The notes below the pieces were generated by a model. The model was not told where the DNA came from. It made no database searches and saw only the letters and a list, made by a program, of their open reading frames with translations. 64,000 nt of DNA, from assembly GCF_018860965.1 (NCBI RefSeq), contig NZ_JAHKQF010000015.1, forward strand, positions 62,001-126,000, given 5' to 3'. Within the stretch, counting starts at the first letter, position 1, and the number at the start of each line of letters is the position of its first letter. The translations under genes were made by a program, and so were the position numbers. Positions 1 to 10,407 of the stretch are shown piece by piece. The DNA is from Alteromonas sp. C1M14 (lineage in GTDB: Bacteria; Pseudomonadota; Gammaproteobacteria; Enterobacterales; Alteromonadaceae).

Positions 1-138
1 AATAAATAGCACATTGGGGTTGTAGGTGACAGAAGAATCCGCCGTGCCTAGGTAGATATCCAAATCATCGCCCCATGCGGCAAACCCAATACAACTCCAC
101 ATCACAATCGAAATTAGATAGCGGTATATTTTTTTCAT
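1..138 (-). CDS. pilY1: PilY1-like type IV pilus tip/biogenesis protein, N-terminal fragment
   Basis: Only the first 46 codons lie in the window; the gene runs off the left edge. The peptide begins MKKIYRYLISIVMW and continues into a hydrophobic segment ending near GFAAWGDD, which looks like a Sec signal peptide. An AGGAGAG Shine-Dalgarno sits just before the ATG. It directly follows pilX on the same strand, and in gammaproteobacterial minor pilin operons the large gene after pilX is pilY1, the pilus-tip adhesin and retraction modulator. The assignment rests on context plus the signal peptide, because no PilY1 domain is inside the window. Confidence 0.6.
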   Translation of the reverse strand, partial: MKKIYRYLISIVMWSCIGFAAWGDDLDIYLGTADSSVTYNPNVLFI

Positions 139-150
139 TTTTTTTCTCTC

Positions 151-723
151 CTACTGCGATGCTGGTGCGAGCACCGCTGCGGTTACCGTATTTGCTACAA
201 CAGTCGAACGTTCATCGACTTTTCCACATCCTTTAACCACAAATACGTGACAGTTTATATTACTGCCACCAATAACATTGCTTGACCCGTTACACGCCTG
301 TTCACGAATAAAAGCCGTCCGCGACCAACTTGTGGTTTTCATATCTGTTTGGTATTCGCCCGTGCTGGTGTGCTCTATACCCACCGATAAACCGGCCGAT
401 GTCACCTGTCGTTCGGTCCAACCGTCATCGAAGCAACTTAACGTATCGGTATCTGGATCAAACTGAACCCCTTGGCGAGCTTCCGTTAAGGGATCGGTCT
501 TTGTGTCATCGGTGAGTAACACTTCATCTTCTGCTTCAAAGAAAACTCCAGCCAGCGCAGCTTCCGCCGCATCAAACGCTTGCCCTGATCGCTGCATAGA
601 TACAGCCATTTTATTTTGACTTAGGCTAGAAGACACCGCACTCACCCCGAGTATGGTTAATGACAGCAAGACTAATAAGGCCAAGATTAGCACCACGCCA
701 TCCTGGCGTACCATGGATTTCAT
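151..723 (-). CDS. pilX: Minor pilin PilX
   Basis: This 190-residue protein has a short charged N-terminus followed by one hydrophobic helix (VVLILALLVLLSLTILGVSAV, about residues 10-30) and a polar, Cys-containing periplasmic domain. PilX-type minor pilins share this layout; they prime assembly of type IV pili from the inner membrane together with PilV, PilW and PilY1. Residue 6-7 (RQ) and the following DG resemble the PilX_N region rather than the canonical GFTLIE prepilin site. The start codon overlaps the pilW stop by 4 bp (ATGA), so the genes are translationally coupled. Identification relies on the N-terminal helix and operon order. Confidence 0.8.
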   Translation of the reverse strand: MKSMVRQDGVVLILALLVLLSLTILGVSAVSSSLSQNKMAVSMQRSGQAFDAAEAALAGVFFEAEDEVLLTDDTKTDPLTEARQGVQFDPDTDTLSCFDDGWTERQVTSAGLSVGIEHTSTGEYQTDMKTTSWSRTAFIREQACNGSSNVIGGSNINCHVFVVKGCGKVDERSTVVANTVTAAVLAPASQ

Positions 724-1562
724 TCCAAGCTCCTTACAAAATTCTTCATATTTCTCAGTGCCAATGTTTGGGTAAAGACTTGAAAATAATGGCTACTATC
801 CGTGGTCACCTTGGATTCATTAAGCACCGCGATGCTTCGCACTTCCATATTACTCACTAGCGCATCATCACTTTTGATTAGAACGCCGATGCGTATGGCC
901 ACAACTTGATGATCACTACTACGCAGTGCCGGCAGATCTGATGCGGTGACATAACGCACTGCCTGCCCCTCTGAACTGGCGACATCATCGGTAATGCCAT
1001 ATTGCACCTGGAAGCTTTCCACGTTATCCATGATGACAACTGACTTTGAACTCCCCACCGGGGAACGCAAACCACGCAGCACACGGCCATCAAACCCCGT
1101 GCAGTAGAGCTGTCCATCAGACACATAGTATTTATTAACCACATGAAACTCAGTGTCAGCGGCATAGCCAAAACGGTTACCTGTACAATCTTCGCTACCA
1201 AGAAAATTAATCACCAGTTCATCGTTTCCGCCGCTTCCCGCCTGTGACGCCCCTAATGTGGTATTGCCGATATAATCACCTGCTAAGCCTACAGGTTTAT
1301 TTTGAATAAAAGCCGATTCCACCGAGCTATCATAAGTACTATCTACGTGGGCAATAATTTCGTCATATCGGCCCGCCTCCACCAAGTCCCGATTAAGCCG
1401 TCTCATCACGAAACGTCCGGATTCTTGTACCTGGGCCACTACCTGATTTAAAGAGTTAGTTACCCTGGAGCTGACCATGGTTTGGATAATCGCACCGCTA
1501 ATCACTAGCCCCAACACCAGCGCAATCATCAGTTCAACAAGAGAAAATCCACGCTGGTTCAT
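720..1562 (-). CDS. pilW: Minor pilin PilW
   Basis: This is a 280-residue prepilin with a clear type IV pilin leader: MNQRG followed by FSLVELMIALVLGLVISG. PilD would cut after the Gly and methylate the new N-terminal Phe; the Glu five residues on is the conserved E5. The rest is a periplasmic globular domain with two Cys in an ECxGxxF-like stretch. PilW-family minor pilins are part of the priming complex for type IV pilus extension. It overlaps pilV upstream and pilX downstream by 4 bp each. This PilW is the minor pilin, not the outer-membrane PilF/PilW lipoprotein. Confidence 0.88.
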   Translation of the reverse strand: MNQRGFSLVELMIALVLGLVISGAIIQTMVSSRVTNSLNQVVAQVQESGRFVMRRLNRDLVEAGRYDEIIAHVDSTYDSSVESAFIQNKPVGLAGDYIGNTTLGASQAGSGGNDELVINFLGSEDCTGNRFGYAADTEFHVVNKYYVSDGQLYCTGFDGRVLRGLRSPVGSSKSVVIMDNVESFQVQYGITDDVASSEGQAVRYVTASDLPALRSSDHQVVAIRIGVLIKSDDALVSNMEVRSIAVLNESKVTTDSSHYFQVFTQTLALRNMKNFVRSLE

Positions 1563-2179
1563 AGTGTGATGTCCTTAACCACACACGCATTGCTATCTTT
1601 GGCATCTGCATTACAGCGGGCATTTAATGTGTATTTTTGTTTGGTGGAATTAGAAACAGGCCAACTGAGAATGATGTGGATCCGAGAGCCACTGGAACAG
1701 GTATCAGTATCGCTGGCGATACTGTCTGTACAGGTTACCTGTAAAGTCACGGCTTGATTCGTTTGTACCGCTGCGCAGGACAACGCCCAGCTATCGTATT
1801 GCGCCATTTGTGCTTCGCTACAATTTCCCCCTTCGCAATCAGGAATACTTGCAGGGCGACTAAGGCAATGGCATGCATAAACATCATCGTCGGCACAGGA
1901 CAATGTTGCGAAATTATAATTTTCGGCGGTAAAGTAAGCGTTATTCACGACCATGCTGTCGCTGGCCGTGGCAGGACGGGCAGCCGTGCGCAGTCGCTCA
2001 GCAACTTGCTCTGCCACTAATTCAGACTGTGTACGACTAATGGCGTCACGATTCGCAAAAGAACCGACAAACTGTAAAGAAGCCACACCAAGTAAGCCGA
2101 TTGCCAAGACAAACAAAGTGATTAAAACTTCAATAAAGCCGACACCGGATTGATGCTGTTCCAACGCATATTGGCGCAT
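1559..2179 (-). CDS. pilV: Minor pilin PilV
   Basis: This is a 206-residue prepilin. The leader is about 13 residues (MRQYALEQHQSGVG) and is followed by the processed-type helix FIEVLITLFVLAIGLLGVASLQ, with Glu at the third position after Phe, as in PilV-family proteins (GFxxxEVLI). The C-terminal part has several Cys pairs (CxCHC and CEGGNC-like) that probably form disulfides in the periplasm. It is the first gene of the minor pilin operon in this window, preceded by an AGGTAGTTGGG ribosome-binding region. It acts in the inner-membrane initiation complex of type IV pili. Confidence 0.87.
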   Translation of the reverse strand: MRQYALEQHQSGVGFIEVLITLFVLAIGLLGVASLQFVGSFANRDAISRTQSELVAEQVAERLRTAARPATASDSMVVNNAYFTAENYNFATLSCADDDVYACHCLSRPASIPDCEGGNCSEAQMAQYDSWALSCAAVQTNQAVTLQVTCTDSIASDTDTCSSGSRIHIILSWPVSNSTKQKYTLNARCNADAKDSNACVVKDITL

Positions 2180-2310
2180 AACCCAACTACCTATTTCAAT
2201 GTAAACTTATCCCGCGATTATGTTAGTTTATCGGAAAAGAAAAATAAGTATTAGGATTTAATGCAGCGTATTGAATATGATAAGGCGAGGAAATGGAGCT
2301 AGCCGATAGA

Positions 2311-3255
2311 CTAGCTCACTTGTTTGATACGTAGCTCTTTGGGCACAGCGAATTCCACATTTTCTTCTCTGCCTTCCCGTTCAGACGCTGATACAGCGCC
2401 CCAGTTCTTTAACTGCGAAATGACTCGCTGTACCAGAACCTCTGGCGCGGAAGCCCCCGCAGTGACACCAATGTGCTCCACCCCTTCTAACCAGTTTTTT
2501 TGGATGCAATTTTCATCTGCAATAAGAAAGGCTTTGGCCCCTACCTTTTCCGCTAATTCCCTTAACCGATTAGAGTTAGAGCTATTTTGTGCCCCTACAA
2601 CAAACAAGATGTCGCAATCTGATGCGAGTTCCCGCACCGCATCCTGCCGGTTTTGGGTGGCATAGCAAATATCGTCTTTTCTTGGCCCATTGATGGCCGG
2701 AAATTTTGCTCGCAAAGCATCGATGACATCAGCGGTATCATCCACCGATAACGTTGTTTGGCTGCAAAAGTATAAGTGGTCGGGATCTTTTACCTCAAGC
2801 AATGCGACATCAGCACTTGATTCCACCAGATAAATGCCACCCTGCGGATTATCATATTGTCCCATGGTACCCTCTACTTCAGGGTGTCCGGCATGGCCGA
2901 TCAAAATACACTCAGTACCCGTTTTACTGGCTCGCGTTACTTCCATATGTACTTTGGTGACCAAAGGGCAAGTGGCATCAAACACTTTAAGACCGCGGGC
3001 TGTGGCTTCTTTACGAACAGTTTGAGACACGCCGTGGGCAGAAAAAATCACGATACTGTCATCCGGCACCTCGTCGAGTTCATCAACGAATTTCGCACCG
3101 CGCTCTTTTAAGCCATCTACCACAAATTTGTTATGCACCACTTCATGGCGAACATAAATAGGTGGATTAAACATTTCTAATGCGCGCTCGACTATCGTAA
3201 TGGCGCGGTCTACACCGGCACAAAAACCCCGAGGATTAGCAAGATGTATTTGCAT
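2311..3255 (-). CDS. ispH: 4-hydroxy-3-methylbut-2-enyl diphosphate reductase (IspH/LytB)
   Basis: This 314-residue protein catalyses the last step of the MEP pathway, reducing HMBPP to IPP and DMAPP. The three Cys that ligate the iron-sulfur cluster are visible in the expected contexts: GFCAGVDRA at residue 12, DATCPLVTK near 96 and [11 protein letters not shown] near 197. HPEV and GTMGQ active-site stretches are also present. Length matches the family (about 310-320). It follows fkpB closely on the minus strand in the conserved ileS-lspA-fkpB-ispH order. ispG, the preceding pathway enzyme, lies at the other end of this window. Confidence 0.97.
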   Translation of the reverse strand: MQIHLANPRGFCAGVDRAITIVERALEMFNPPIYVRHEVVHNKFVVDGLKERGAKFVDELDEVPDDSIVIFSAHGVSQTVRKEATARGLKVFDATCPLVTKVHMEVTRASKTGTECILIGHAGHPEVEGTMGQYDNPQGGIYLVESSADVALLEVKDPDHLYFCSQTTLSVDDTADVIDALRAKFPAINGPRKDDICYATQNRQDAVRELASDCDILFVVGAQNSSNSNRLRELAEKVGAKAFLIADENCIQKNWLEGVEHIGVTAGASAPEVLVQRVISQLKNWGAVSASEREGREENVEFAVPKELRIKQVS

Positions 3256-3269
3256 GATTAATGATCCTG

Positions 3270-3725
3270 TTAGTCTTTCGCTTCAGTGGATAATACATCA
3301 ATGATTTCCACATCAAAAATGACCGTTTGACCTGCCAATGGATGGTTAAAGTCCACGGTGACCGAATCCCCCGCCACACTTCTAACAATGCCTGGCACTT
3401 CACTGCCATCGGGTTGAGAAAATGCCACAATAGTGCCCTCAACCAATTCTAAGTCATGACTAAATCGACTGCGTTCCATGTGATGAACATTATCAGGATT
3501 GGGCTGACCAAACGCATCGTCAGCACAAAGGGTAAAGGCTTTTTTCTCACCTTTTTTTAACCCTAGCAAACAGGCTTCAAAATTAGGCGTTAAGCTACCA
3601 TCACCCATGACCAACTTTGCGGGTTTGTTATTAATTCGCGTACTGTCAGCGGCCGAGCCATCTTCCAGTTTGAGGTCAAAATGCATAATCACTTCAGATT
3701 GCGCATCAATTATATTTTCGCTCAT
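3270..3725 (-). CDS. fkpB: FKBP-type peptidyl-prolyl isomerase (SlpA/FkpB)
   Basis: This 151-residue protein is an SlpA-type FKBP. The FKBP half-strands ([12 protein letters not shown] near the N-terminus) are followed by the [21 protein letters not shown] core and an inserted IF-type chaperone flap (AFGQPNPDN to FSQPDG). The end returns to the [18 protein letters not shown] strand that is typical of this group. It accelerates prolyl isomerisation in the cytoplasm. It lies between lspA and ispH with about 10-14 bp gaps, so it is probably cotranscribed with them. Confidence 0.92.
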   Translation of the reverse strand: MSENIIDAQSEVIMHFDLKLEDGSAADSTRINNKPAKLVMGDGSLTPNFEACLLGLKKGEKKAFTLCADDAFGQPNPDNVHHMERSRFSHDLELVEGTIVAFSQPDGSEVPGIVRSVAGDSVTVDFNHPLAGQTVIFDVEIIDVLSTEAKD

Positions 3726-3735
3726 GTACCTGCTC

Positions 3736-4257
3736 CTACTTCACGCCGCTGTTATCGTCCAGTGACGATTTTTTTCCATTTTTCGACGTTAGCATATCGA
3801 TAATCAATAAAGCTGCACCGATAAAGATAGCACTGTCGGCGATATTAAACGCTGGCCAATGCCACTGCCCCACGTAAAAATCAAGAAAATCGATTACATA
3901 ACCGTGTACTAAGCGATCGTAAACATTACCGATGGCACCGCCAAGAATAAAGCAAAACGCTACGGGTAATAGGCGTTGTTGCTTTCCAGCTTGCTTCAGC
4001 CACCATAAAATCACTGCGCTTATACTCACCGCAATGGCAGTAAAGAACCATCGTTGCCAGCCAGAAGCATCATGCAAAAAGCTAAATGCGGCGCCATAAT
4101 TGCGTACGTATGTAAGATTAAAAAACGGCAGCACTTCTATTGATTCGGACAAAGTCATGTTGCCGATCACTTCGTATTTGGTCCAAAGATCGACAACAAT
4201 GACAACCATACTTATCCAGAGAAACCTTAAGCCGGTATCTGTCAATAATTTAGGCAT
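3736..4257 (-). CDS. lspA: Lipoprotein signal peptidase LspA
   Basis: This inner-membrane aspartyl protease removes signal peptides from diacylated prolipoproteins. Four membrane helices can be read, and both catalytic motifs are present: [11 protein letters not shown] (first Asp) and FNIADSAIF (second Asp). I place the start at the ATG at 4257 (MPKLLTDTG, 173 residues), preceded by AAGGGGAAA at good distance; an in-frame upstream start at 4281 would add eight residues. The chosen start overlaps the last codons of ileS by 8 bp, the usual coupling of these two genes. Confidence 0.94.
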   Translation of the reverse strand: MPKLLTDTGLRFLWISMVVIVVDLWTKYEVIGNMTLSESIEVLPFFNLTYVRNYGAAFSFLHDASGWQRWFFTAIAVSISAVILWWLKQAGKQQRLLPVAFCFILGGAIGNVYDRLVHGYVIDFLDFYVGQWHWPAFNIADSAIFIGAALLIIDMLTSKNGKKSSLDDNSGVK

Positions 4258-7069
4258 ACTGACGGGTTTCCCCTTCACCATCTACGTTAGTAACACAGCG
4301 TCCACATAACTCTGGATGCGCCTCGTGCGTGCCTACATCATCGCGATGGTGCCAGCAGCGAACACATTTACTTGCCGTGCTTTTCACCACATCGATGAAC
4401 AAGCCATTTACGGCAGTGGCGCTAGCACTGTCAGGCTTGTCCTCAAGGGGGGCAAGCACCACAGAAGAAGTAATTAATACAAAGCGTAATTCATCTTCCA
4501 ATTTTGCCAACACTGCGGACAACTTCTGATCAGCGTACAGGGTAATATTGGCTTCTAAGGAACCGCCCAATAAACCGTCTTTACGCGCCTGTTCCATTGC
4601 CTGGTTGGCGGCATCTTTTACTGCCATCACCTGGTGCCAGAACTCATCGTCAAAATCACCGGTATTGGCGAATCCTGCGAGCCCTTCATACCAAGACTCG
4701 GTAAACACAAATTCACTGCGTTCACCCGGCAGCGCTTCCCAGATTTCCTGCGCGGTAAAACTGGTAATGGGGGCCATCCAGCGCACCAAGGCTTCAATAA
4801 TATGATAAAGCGCGGTCTGACAAGAACGACGGGCATTGCTGTCGCCCTTCGCCGTATACTGTCTGTCTTTGATAATATCCAGATAGAAGCTACCCAGTTC
4901 TATGGAACAAAAATGGGTCAATTTTTGTGAAACAACCAACATGTCATACTGGCTGTAAGCCTCTGTAATCTCTTGTTGTAGCTGTTCGGTTCGGGCCACC
5001 ATCCAACGGTCTAAGGCAACCATGTTTTCAGGTTCTACCGCATCAACCTTTGGATCAAACCCGTTGAGGTTAGCCAATAAGAAACGTGCGGTGTTACGTA
5101 TACGACGGTACGCATCGGCGGCGCGTTTTAAGATCTCGTCACTCACGGCGATTTCGCCGCGATAGTCGGTAGACGCCACCCATAAGCGCAGAATGTCAGC
5201 ACCTAATTTATTGGTAACCTGTTGCGGTGCTACCACATTACCCACCGATTTAGACATTTTTCTGCCTTTGGCATCTACGGTAAAACCATGGGTAAGTACT
5301 TCTTTATAAGGAGCATGGCCATGCATGGCCGTGGACGTCATCAACGAAGACATAAACCAGCCACGGTGTTGATCCGACCCTTCAAGGTATAAATCAGCAC
5401 TGGCAGGAATATCATCCCGACGATCAACCACAAAATAATGGGTAACCCCAGAATCGAACCAGACGTCAAGGGTATCTAATACCTTGTCGTACTGCCCGGC
5501 GTCATCACCTAATAACTCGGCGTCATCAAAATCCCACCAGGCTTGAATGCCTTTTTCTTCCACCGCTTTCGCCACGGTTTCAATGATCTGAGAAGTATTA
5601 GGATGAAGTGCACCGCTGATACTGTGCACGAAAAGCGGAATGGGCACACCCCAGGTACGCTGACGGGAAATACACCAGTCCGGACGCCCCTCAACCATTT
5701 TTTCAATACGGTTTTGACCCCATTCAGGGATCCACTTGGTTTTTTCGATTTGCGCTAAAGAGGCTTGGCGTAACCCTTTTTTATCCATACTGATAAACCA
5801 CTGAGGCGTGGCTCGGAAAATAATCGGGGTTTTGTGACGCCAGCAATGAGGATAACTGTGTTCATAGTTAATATTTAACAGCAGGTTGCCGTTTTCTTCC
5901 AACTTATCGACAATGGATTTGTTGGCTTTAAACACAAATTGACCGGCAAAAATTGGCGTATCTTCTTTATATACACCGTTATTTCCCACCGGGTTATACA
6001 CTTCAATACCGTATTTTTTACCGACGTTAAAATCGTCAACACCATGGGCAGGCGCAGTATGCACTAAGCCCGTACCCGAGTCGGTGGTCACATGGTCGCC
6101 TAAGATAAAGGGCACGGTGATATCCAAAAAGGGATGCTGAACTGTCAGATTTTCCAGTGCCTGACCTAAACAGGTGGCCACAGTACGGAAACTATCAATA
6201 CCGTACCGAGACATACAGCTTTCTACCAGCTCTTCAGCTAAAATGATCCAATTGCCACCCGTGATTTCAATCAGGCTATAGGTTAACTCGGGATGTAAAC
6301 TGATCGCTCGGTTTGCTGGAAGTGTCCAAGGCGTGGTTGTCCAAATTACGGCACTGGTATGATGGTCCGATAGATCGCTGGTTTCTACACCAAAAGCCTG
6401 AGCAATTTCAGCCGTATCAGCCAAAGGAAATTTGACGTCTATGGCCGGCGATACTTTGTCTTTATATTCAACTTCGGCTTCGGCGAGGGCCGAGCCACAG
6501 TCTGTGCACCAGTGTACCGGTTTGAAACCTTTCTCTAGATGGCCAGACTCAACAATTTGCCCAAGAGCACGAATGATGTCAGCTTCAGAACTAAATTCCA
6601 TGGTTTTATAGGGCTTATCCCACGCACCAAATACACCTAAGCGTTTGAAATCAGCCATTTGTCCATCAATTTGCTTTTGCGCATATTCTCGACATTTTTG
6701 ACGAAACTCCGCCGCCGACACCTTAACGCCAGGTTTGCCCACTTTCTTTTCAACCATCAACTCAATGGGCAAACCGTGACAGTCCCATCCAGGCACGTAG
6801 GGTGCATCAAAATCAGACAGTGTTTTGCTTTTGACAATAATGTCTTTGAGGATTTTATTTACTGCGTGACCAATATGAATATCACCATTTGCATAAGGAG
6901 GGCCGTCATGCAATATAAAAGGTTTTTTGCCAGCTTTTGCTTCACGAATTTGCGTGTACAAATTCTTTTCTTGCCAGCTTTTAAGCATCGCCGGTTCTCT
7001 TTTTGCGAGGTTACCTCGCATAGGGAATGGCGTTTCCGGTAAATTCAATGTGGGTTTGTAATCACTCAT
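4250..7069 (-). CDS. ileS: Isoleucyl-tRNA synthetase
   Basis: This class I synthetase of 939 residues charges tRNA-Ile. The HIGH motif appears as [10 protein letters not shown] near residue 58 and the KMSKS loop as KMSKSVGN near 603. A CP1 editing domain lies between them, and the C-terminus carries a zinc ribbon with CVRCWHHR and CGRC. I chose the ATG at 7069 ([12 protein letters not shown]) because the family begins this way; the longer reading frame starts at a GTG at 7090. The gene sits between ribF and lspA on the minus strand, the standard order in gammaproteobacteria. Confidence 0.97.
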   Translation of the reverse strand: MSDYKPTLNLPETPFPMRGNLAKREPAMLKSWQEKNLYTQIREAKAGKKPFILHDGPPYANGDIHIGHAVNKILKDIIVKSKTLSDFDAPYVPGWDCHGLPIELMVEKKVGKPGVKVSAAEFRQKCREYAQKQIDGQMADFKRLGVFGAWDKPYKTMEFSSEADIIRALGQIVESGHLEKGFKPVHWCTDCGSALAEAEVEYKDKVSPAIDVKFPLADTAEIAQAFGVETSDLSDHHTSAVIWTTTPWTLPANRAISLHPELTYSLIEITGGNWIILAEELVESCMSRYGIDSFRTVATCLGQALENLTVQHPFLDITVPFILGDHVTTDSGTGLVHTAPAHGVDDFNVGKKYGIEVYNPVGNNGVYKEDTPIFAGQFVFKANKSIVDKLEENGNLLLNINYEHSYPHCWRHKTPIIFRATPQWFISMDKKGLRQASLAQIEKTKWIPEWGQNRIEKMVEGRPDWCISRQRTWGVPIPLFVHSISGALHPNTSQIIETVAKAVEEKGIQAWWDFDDAELLGDDAGQYDKVLDTLDVWFDSGVTHYFVVDRRDDIPASADLYLEGSDQHRGWFMSSLMTSTAMHGHAPYKEVLTHGFTVDAKGRKMSKSVGNVVAPQQVTNKLGADILRLWVASTDYRGEIAVSDEILKRAADAYRRIRNTARFLLANLNGFDPKVDAVEPENMVALDRWMVARTEQLQQEITEAYSQYDMLVVSQKLTHFCSIELGSFYLDIIKDRQYTAKGDSNARRSCQTALYHIIEALVRWMAPITSFTAQEIWEALPGERSEFVFTESWYEGLAGFANTGDFDDEFWHQVMAVKDAANQAMEQARKDGLLGGSLEANITLYADQKLSAVLAKLEDELRFVLITSSVVLAPLEDKPDSASATAVNGLFIDVVKSTASKCVRCWHHRDDVGTHEAHPELCGRCVTNVDGEGETRQYA

Positions 7070-7120
7070 AAACTCGTTATTTCCGTCCACCTGCCGTTGC
7101 GAAATGACGCAACAATTTGA

Positions 7121-8059
7121 TTAAATTTGTGTCTGAGAATTGGCAAAAAGCGCCTTGGCGGTCTCTGCATCTCGTTGAATTTGCTGTTTTAACACCTCAA
7201 ACGAGGCAAATTTTTTCTCATCTCTCAGTTTTTTCACCGGATAAACGTGAATTTGTTTTGAATATAACAAGCCACTAAATCCGAAAATATGCACCTCAAG
7301 CTGAGTACGCTTTCCTGCCACTGTTGGTCGCGACCCTACATTAGCGACGCCCGTGTAGCGTGTACCGTCAACCTCCACATAAACCGCAAACACACCATTA
7401 ATGGGTGCCCGAGAACGTTTCAGAAGAACGTTAGCAGTGGGAAAACCAATAGTTCTTCCCTTTTTTTCACCGTGTACAACTCGGCCTTCAATAACAAAAG
7501 GTCGACCTAACATATAACTGGCGCGACTAAAATCGCCCTCAGCAAGGGCTTGCCGTACCGCAGTAGAACTGATTCTGCATTGGTCTACCATAAAACTTTG
7601 GGTGCTAGCGACATCGAAGCCCAAGGCTTTGCCTGCTTGTTGTAGCATGGCAAAGTCACCACGGCGCTCTCGCCCAAAGCGAAAATCATCGCCTACCACC
7701 AAAAATTTCACACCTAAGCGGGCGACCAACAGCTCTTCAATAAAGGCCTCAGCCGATTGCATGGCAAAGTGCTTATCAAACCGCACACACAACAATCGAT
7801 CGACATTCTGTTCTTTTAGCAGCGTGTACTTTTCTCGCAATGTACTAAGTCGAGCAGGCGCGGTATCTGGGCTGAACACTTCTTCTGGCTGAGGTTCAAA
7901 AACCATCACCGTTGAGGGCAATCCCAATTCCCGCGTTTTTTCATGCACGTTAGCCAATACCGCTTTGTGCCCACAATGAACGCCGTCAAATTTTCCAATG
8001 GTCAGTACACACCCACTGTGAGTAGGGCGTAAATTGTGTAGACCGCGAATTAATTCCAC
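7121..8059 (-). CDS. ribF: Bifunctional riboflavin kinase / FAD synthetase
   Basis: This 312-residue enzyme phosphorylates riboflavin to FMN and adenylylates FMN to FAD. The N-terminal nucleotidyltransferase domain has GKFDGVHCGHKAVL near residue 22 and a VVGDDFRFGRERRGD stretch near 115. The C-terminal flavokinase domain has HGEKKGRTIGFPTANV near 195, then VYVEVDGTRYTGVANVG. Length fits the family. It lies directly upstream of ileS in the same direction; the S20-ribF-ileS linkage is typical of gammaproteobacteria. Confidence 0.96.
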   Translation of the reverse strand: MELIRGLHNLRPTHSGCVLTIGKFDGVHCGHKAVLANVHEKTRELGLPSTVMVFEPQPEEVFSPDTAPARLSTLREKYTLLKEQNVDRLLCVRFDKHFAMQSAEAFIEELLVARLGVKFLVVGDDFRFGRERRGDFAMLQQAGKALGFDVASTQSFMVDQCRISSTAVRQALAEGDFSRASYMLGRPFVIEGRVVHGEKKGRTIGFPTANVLLKRSRAPINGVFAVYVEVDGTRYTGVANVGSRPTVAGKRTQLEVHIFGFSGLLYSKQIHVYPVKKLRDEKKFASFEVLKQQIQRDAETAKALFANSQTQI

Positions 8060-8149
8060 TTGCTGTTAAATCCCTAATAACTGACGCTTCATTGGTAAAG
8101 CCCGCGATTATAAACGACCCGAACCGTAATACCAATCGTTGCGCATAGT

Positions 8150-9709
8150 TTATCCGCCAATTGCTTTAAAGTGTCGAAGCCTTACGCCGAACGCAAGCAA
8201 AAGAAACATAAACACACACACTGCCGCACCAATGGTCAAAGAGACATGCTCAATTTGCGCAATGAGCGATAGGTTAAAAAATCCATCGCCTTTGTCAAAA
8301 TACTGTATCACCCCCGCCATGGCCGCACTGGCCAGAATAATCTTCAGTACAAATGCGATAGTTTCAGGCTTTGCCCGATACACCCCCATGCGATGCAATT
8401 TAAAATACAGCAAGCCGGCATTTAACGTGGCAGACAAGGATGTGGCGATGGCTAAGCCAATATAGCCGTAGGGAATAGCGAAAATAAGATTAAACACCAT
8501 GTTCGCTGCCATACACCAAATACCGAATTTTACCGGCGTTTTGGTATCTTGGCGGGAGTAAAACCCTGGCGCCAGCACTTTCACCAACATAAAACTGATC
8601 AATCCAAAGGAATAGGCAATAAGTGAATAGGACGCCATCTTAGCGGTTTGGGGTGAAAAGGCCCCGCGCTGAAAAATTACCGTTAAAATTGGTTCCGCCA
8701 TAAAAGCGAGCCCCACAGCGGCGGGAATACCCAACACGCACACCATCCGTATGGCCCAATCCATATTTCCGCTAAAAGCTTCGGGGTTTTTCGCCACATG
8801 ATTTCGTGACAAGGTAGGCAATATTACGGTGGCAATGGCAATGCCAAACAAACCAAGGGGGAACTCTAGCAATCGGTCAGAATAATACAGCCAACTAATA
8901 GAACCGGTGGCAAGGAAGCTGGCGATCAAGGTGTCGAACAATAAGTTGATTTGCCCAACAGAAACGCCAAAAAGTGCGGGGATCATCAGGGTTCGTACTT
9001 TTACCACCCCAGGGTCTCGCCAACCCCATTTAGGTTTCACTAAAACCCCTGCTCGATATAAAAAAGGTAACTGAAATGCTAACTGTACGATGCCACCAAT
9101 AAACACGCCCCACGCCAACGCAAAAGCCGGTTGCGCGAGATACGGCGTTAACCAATACGCACAACCAATAATACACAAGTTCAGCAAAACCGGAGTAAAT
9201 GCGGCCACTGCGAATTTGTTTAGCGTATTGAGGATGGCTCCCGCTAAGCCGGTAAGAGAAATAAACGCAATATAGGGAAAGGTAATTTTAAGCATGCTGC
9301 TAGCGAGTTCAAATTTAGCCCCCGCTTCATCGCCTTCCAGCCAGGCAATGAACCAACCTGTACCGAACAGCGCGGTGACCACTGGCGAGCCGATAACACC
9401 AACAATGGCGACCACAAAGACGATGGCCCCCAGCGTGCCCGACACCTTGGCAATAAAGGCTTTAAGTTCGGCATTATCTTTTTCCTGGTTAACTTCGGTT
9501 AACACCGGAATAAATGCCTGAGCAAATGCCCCTTCGGCAAAAAGTCGACGTAAAAAATTAGGAATTTTATTGGCGAAGAAAAAAACATCGGCGGCAGCAC
9601 CGTCACCCATCAAGCGCGCCACCACGACATCACGCACTAACCCTAATACCCGCGATATTAATGTCATTACACTGACAATTAAGCCGGATTTTAACAATTT
9701 CCCTGACAC
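8150..9709 (-). CDS. murJ: Lipid II flippase MurJ (MviN)
   Basis: This is a polytopic membrane protein with about 14 hydrophobic helices that flips lipid II across the inner membrane during peptidoglycan synthesis. The N-terminal region has the family signature: ISRVLGLVRDVVVARLMG, then NFLRRLFAEGAFAQAF. I prefer the GTG at 9709 as start (MSGKLLKSGL, 519 residues). A GAAAGAG ribosome-binding site precedes it, and the longer frame begins at a TTG at 9727. It is divergent from rpsT and precedes ribF on the minus strand. Confidence 0.95.
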   Translation of the reverse strand: MSGKLLKSGLIVSVMTLISRVLGLVRDVVVARLMGDGAAADVFFFANKIPNFLRRLFAEGAFAQAFIPVLTEVNQEKDNAELKAFIAKVSGTLGAIVFVVAIVGVIGSPVVTALFGTGWFIAWLEGDEAGAKFELASSMLKITFPYIAFISLTGLAGAILNTLNKFAVAAFTPVLLNLCIIGCAYWLTPYLAQPAFALAWGVFIGGIVQLAFQLPFLYRAGVLVKPKWGWRDPGVVKVRTLMIPALFGVSVGQINLLFDTLIASFLATGSISWLYYSDRLLEFPLGLFGIAIATVILPTLSRNHVAKNPEAFSGNMDWAIRMVCVLGIPAAVGLAFMAEPILTVIFQRGAFSPQTAKMASYSLIAYSFGLISFMLVKVLAPGFYSRQDTKTPVKFGIWCMAANMVFNLIFAIPYGYIGLAIATSLSATLNAGLLYFKLHRMGVYRAKPETIAFVLKIILASAAMAGVIQYFDKGDGFFNLSLIAQIEHVSLTIGAAVCVFMFLLLAFGVRLRHFKAIGG

Positions 9710-9824
9710 AACTCTTTCACTGCACAACTAATAATTGGACGCACACTATAGCGGATGGTGAAGATAGGGGGAAACACTCTTAAAAATTTATCTTTAGTAG
9801 GGTGAATTCCGGTTAACGCCTTGC

Positions 9825-9932
9825 TATACTTGCGCCCATCTCACGCAGGACGTGCGTTTATGCCTTTGCCACACTATATTCTCACTTTTTAAGGGAAAAT
9901 AGTTTGACATTTACTCAATAGATAAGCATAAT
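9825..9932 (+). promoter_or_regulatory. rpsT promoters (two candidates)
   Basis: The downstream candidate is strong: TTGACA at 9904-9909, a 17-bp spacer and CATAAT at 9927-9932, about 45 bp before the start codon. An upstream candidate has an extended -10, TGC-TATACT at 9823-9830, without a good -35. Two tandem promoters before rpsT are known in E. coli, which supports the reading; transcription starts have not been measured. Confidence 0.65.
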
Positions 9933-9977
9933 CCGCACCCTATTTTTTAGACATGAATTTATTTTGGGAGTTACACC

Positions 9978-10238
9978 TTGGCTAACATTAAGTCTGCTAA
10001 GAAACGTGCAATTCAGGCCGAAAAGCGTCGTCAGCATAATGCCAGCCGTCGCTCCATGACTCGTACAAGCATCAAAAAAGTCGTAGCTGCAATCGCTGCA
10101 GGTGATAAAGAAGGTGCACAAGCTGCACTGGCTACTGCTACACCGATCCTTGACAGAATGGCTACCAAGGGTTTGATTCACAAGAACAAAGCTGCTCGTC
10201 ATAAGAGCCGTTTATCAGCGCAAATTAAAGCGTTGTAA
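9978..10238 (+). CDS. rpsT: 30S ribosomal protein S20
   Basis: This 86-residue basic protein binds 16S rRNA in the small subunit. The sequence [17 protein letters not shown] at the start and [12 protein letters not shown] near the end are S20 hallmarks. The start codon is TTG (9978-9980), with GGGAG about 8 bp upstream. The E. coli rpsT gene also uses UUG, which is linked to its translational autoregulation. It is divergently transcribed from murJ and ends in a strong intrinsic terminator. Confidence 0.97.
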   Translation: MANIKSAKKRAIQAEKRRQHNASRRSMTRTSIKKVVAAIAAGDKEGAQAALATATPILDRMATKGLIHKNKAARHKSRLSAQIKAL

Positions 10239-10252
10239 TACTGTTTTTTGTT

Positions 10253-10280
10253 AAAAAAGCGCCTTTTGGCGCTTTTTTTT
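10253..10280 (+). terminator. rpsT intrinsic terminator
   Basis: AAAAAGCGCC, a TTTT loop and GGCGC are followed by eight T residues, starting about 15 bp after the rpsT stop codon. Confidence 0.9.
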
Positions 10281-10407
10281 ATTCTCTATTCTCCGTTTTT
10301 GTCATGGGTTCGTCATCCAATCGTCACCCTGATGTCAATGAACAGACACAAAGCTGTCAAGTACTGCCCCTAACATTGCATTTCAAAGTCGCTACTTTGG
10401 AAAACAC

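Noticed and set aside
878..1201. 107-codon minus-strand ORF inside pilW
   Set aside because: It is an out-of-frame shadow of pilW, with low-complexity Met/Val/Cys-rich sequence.
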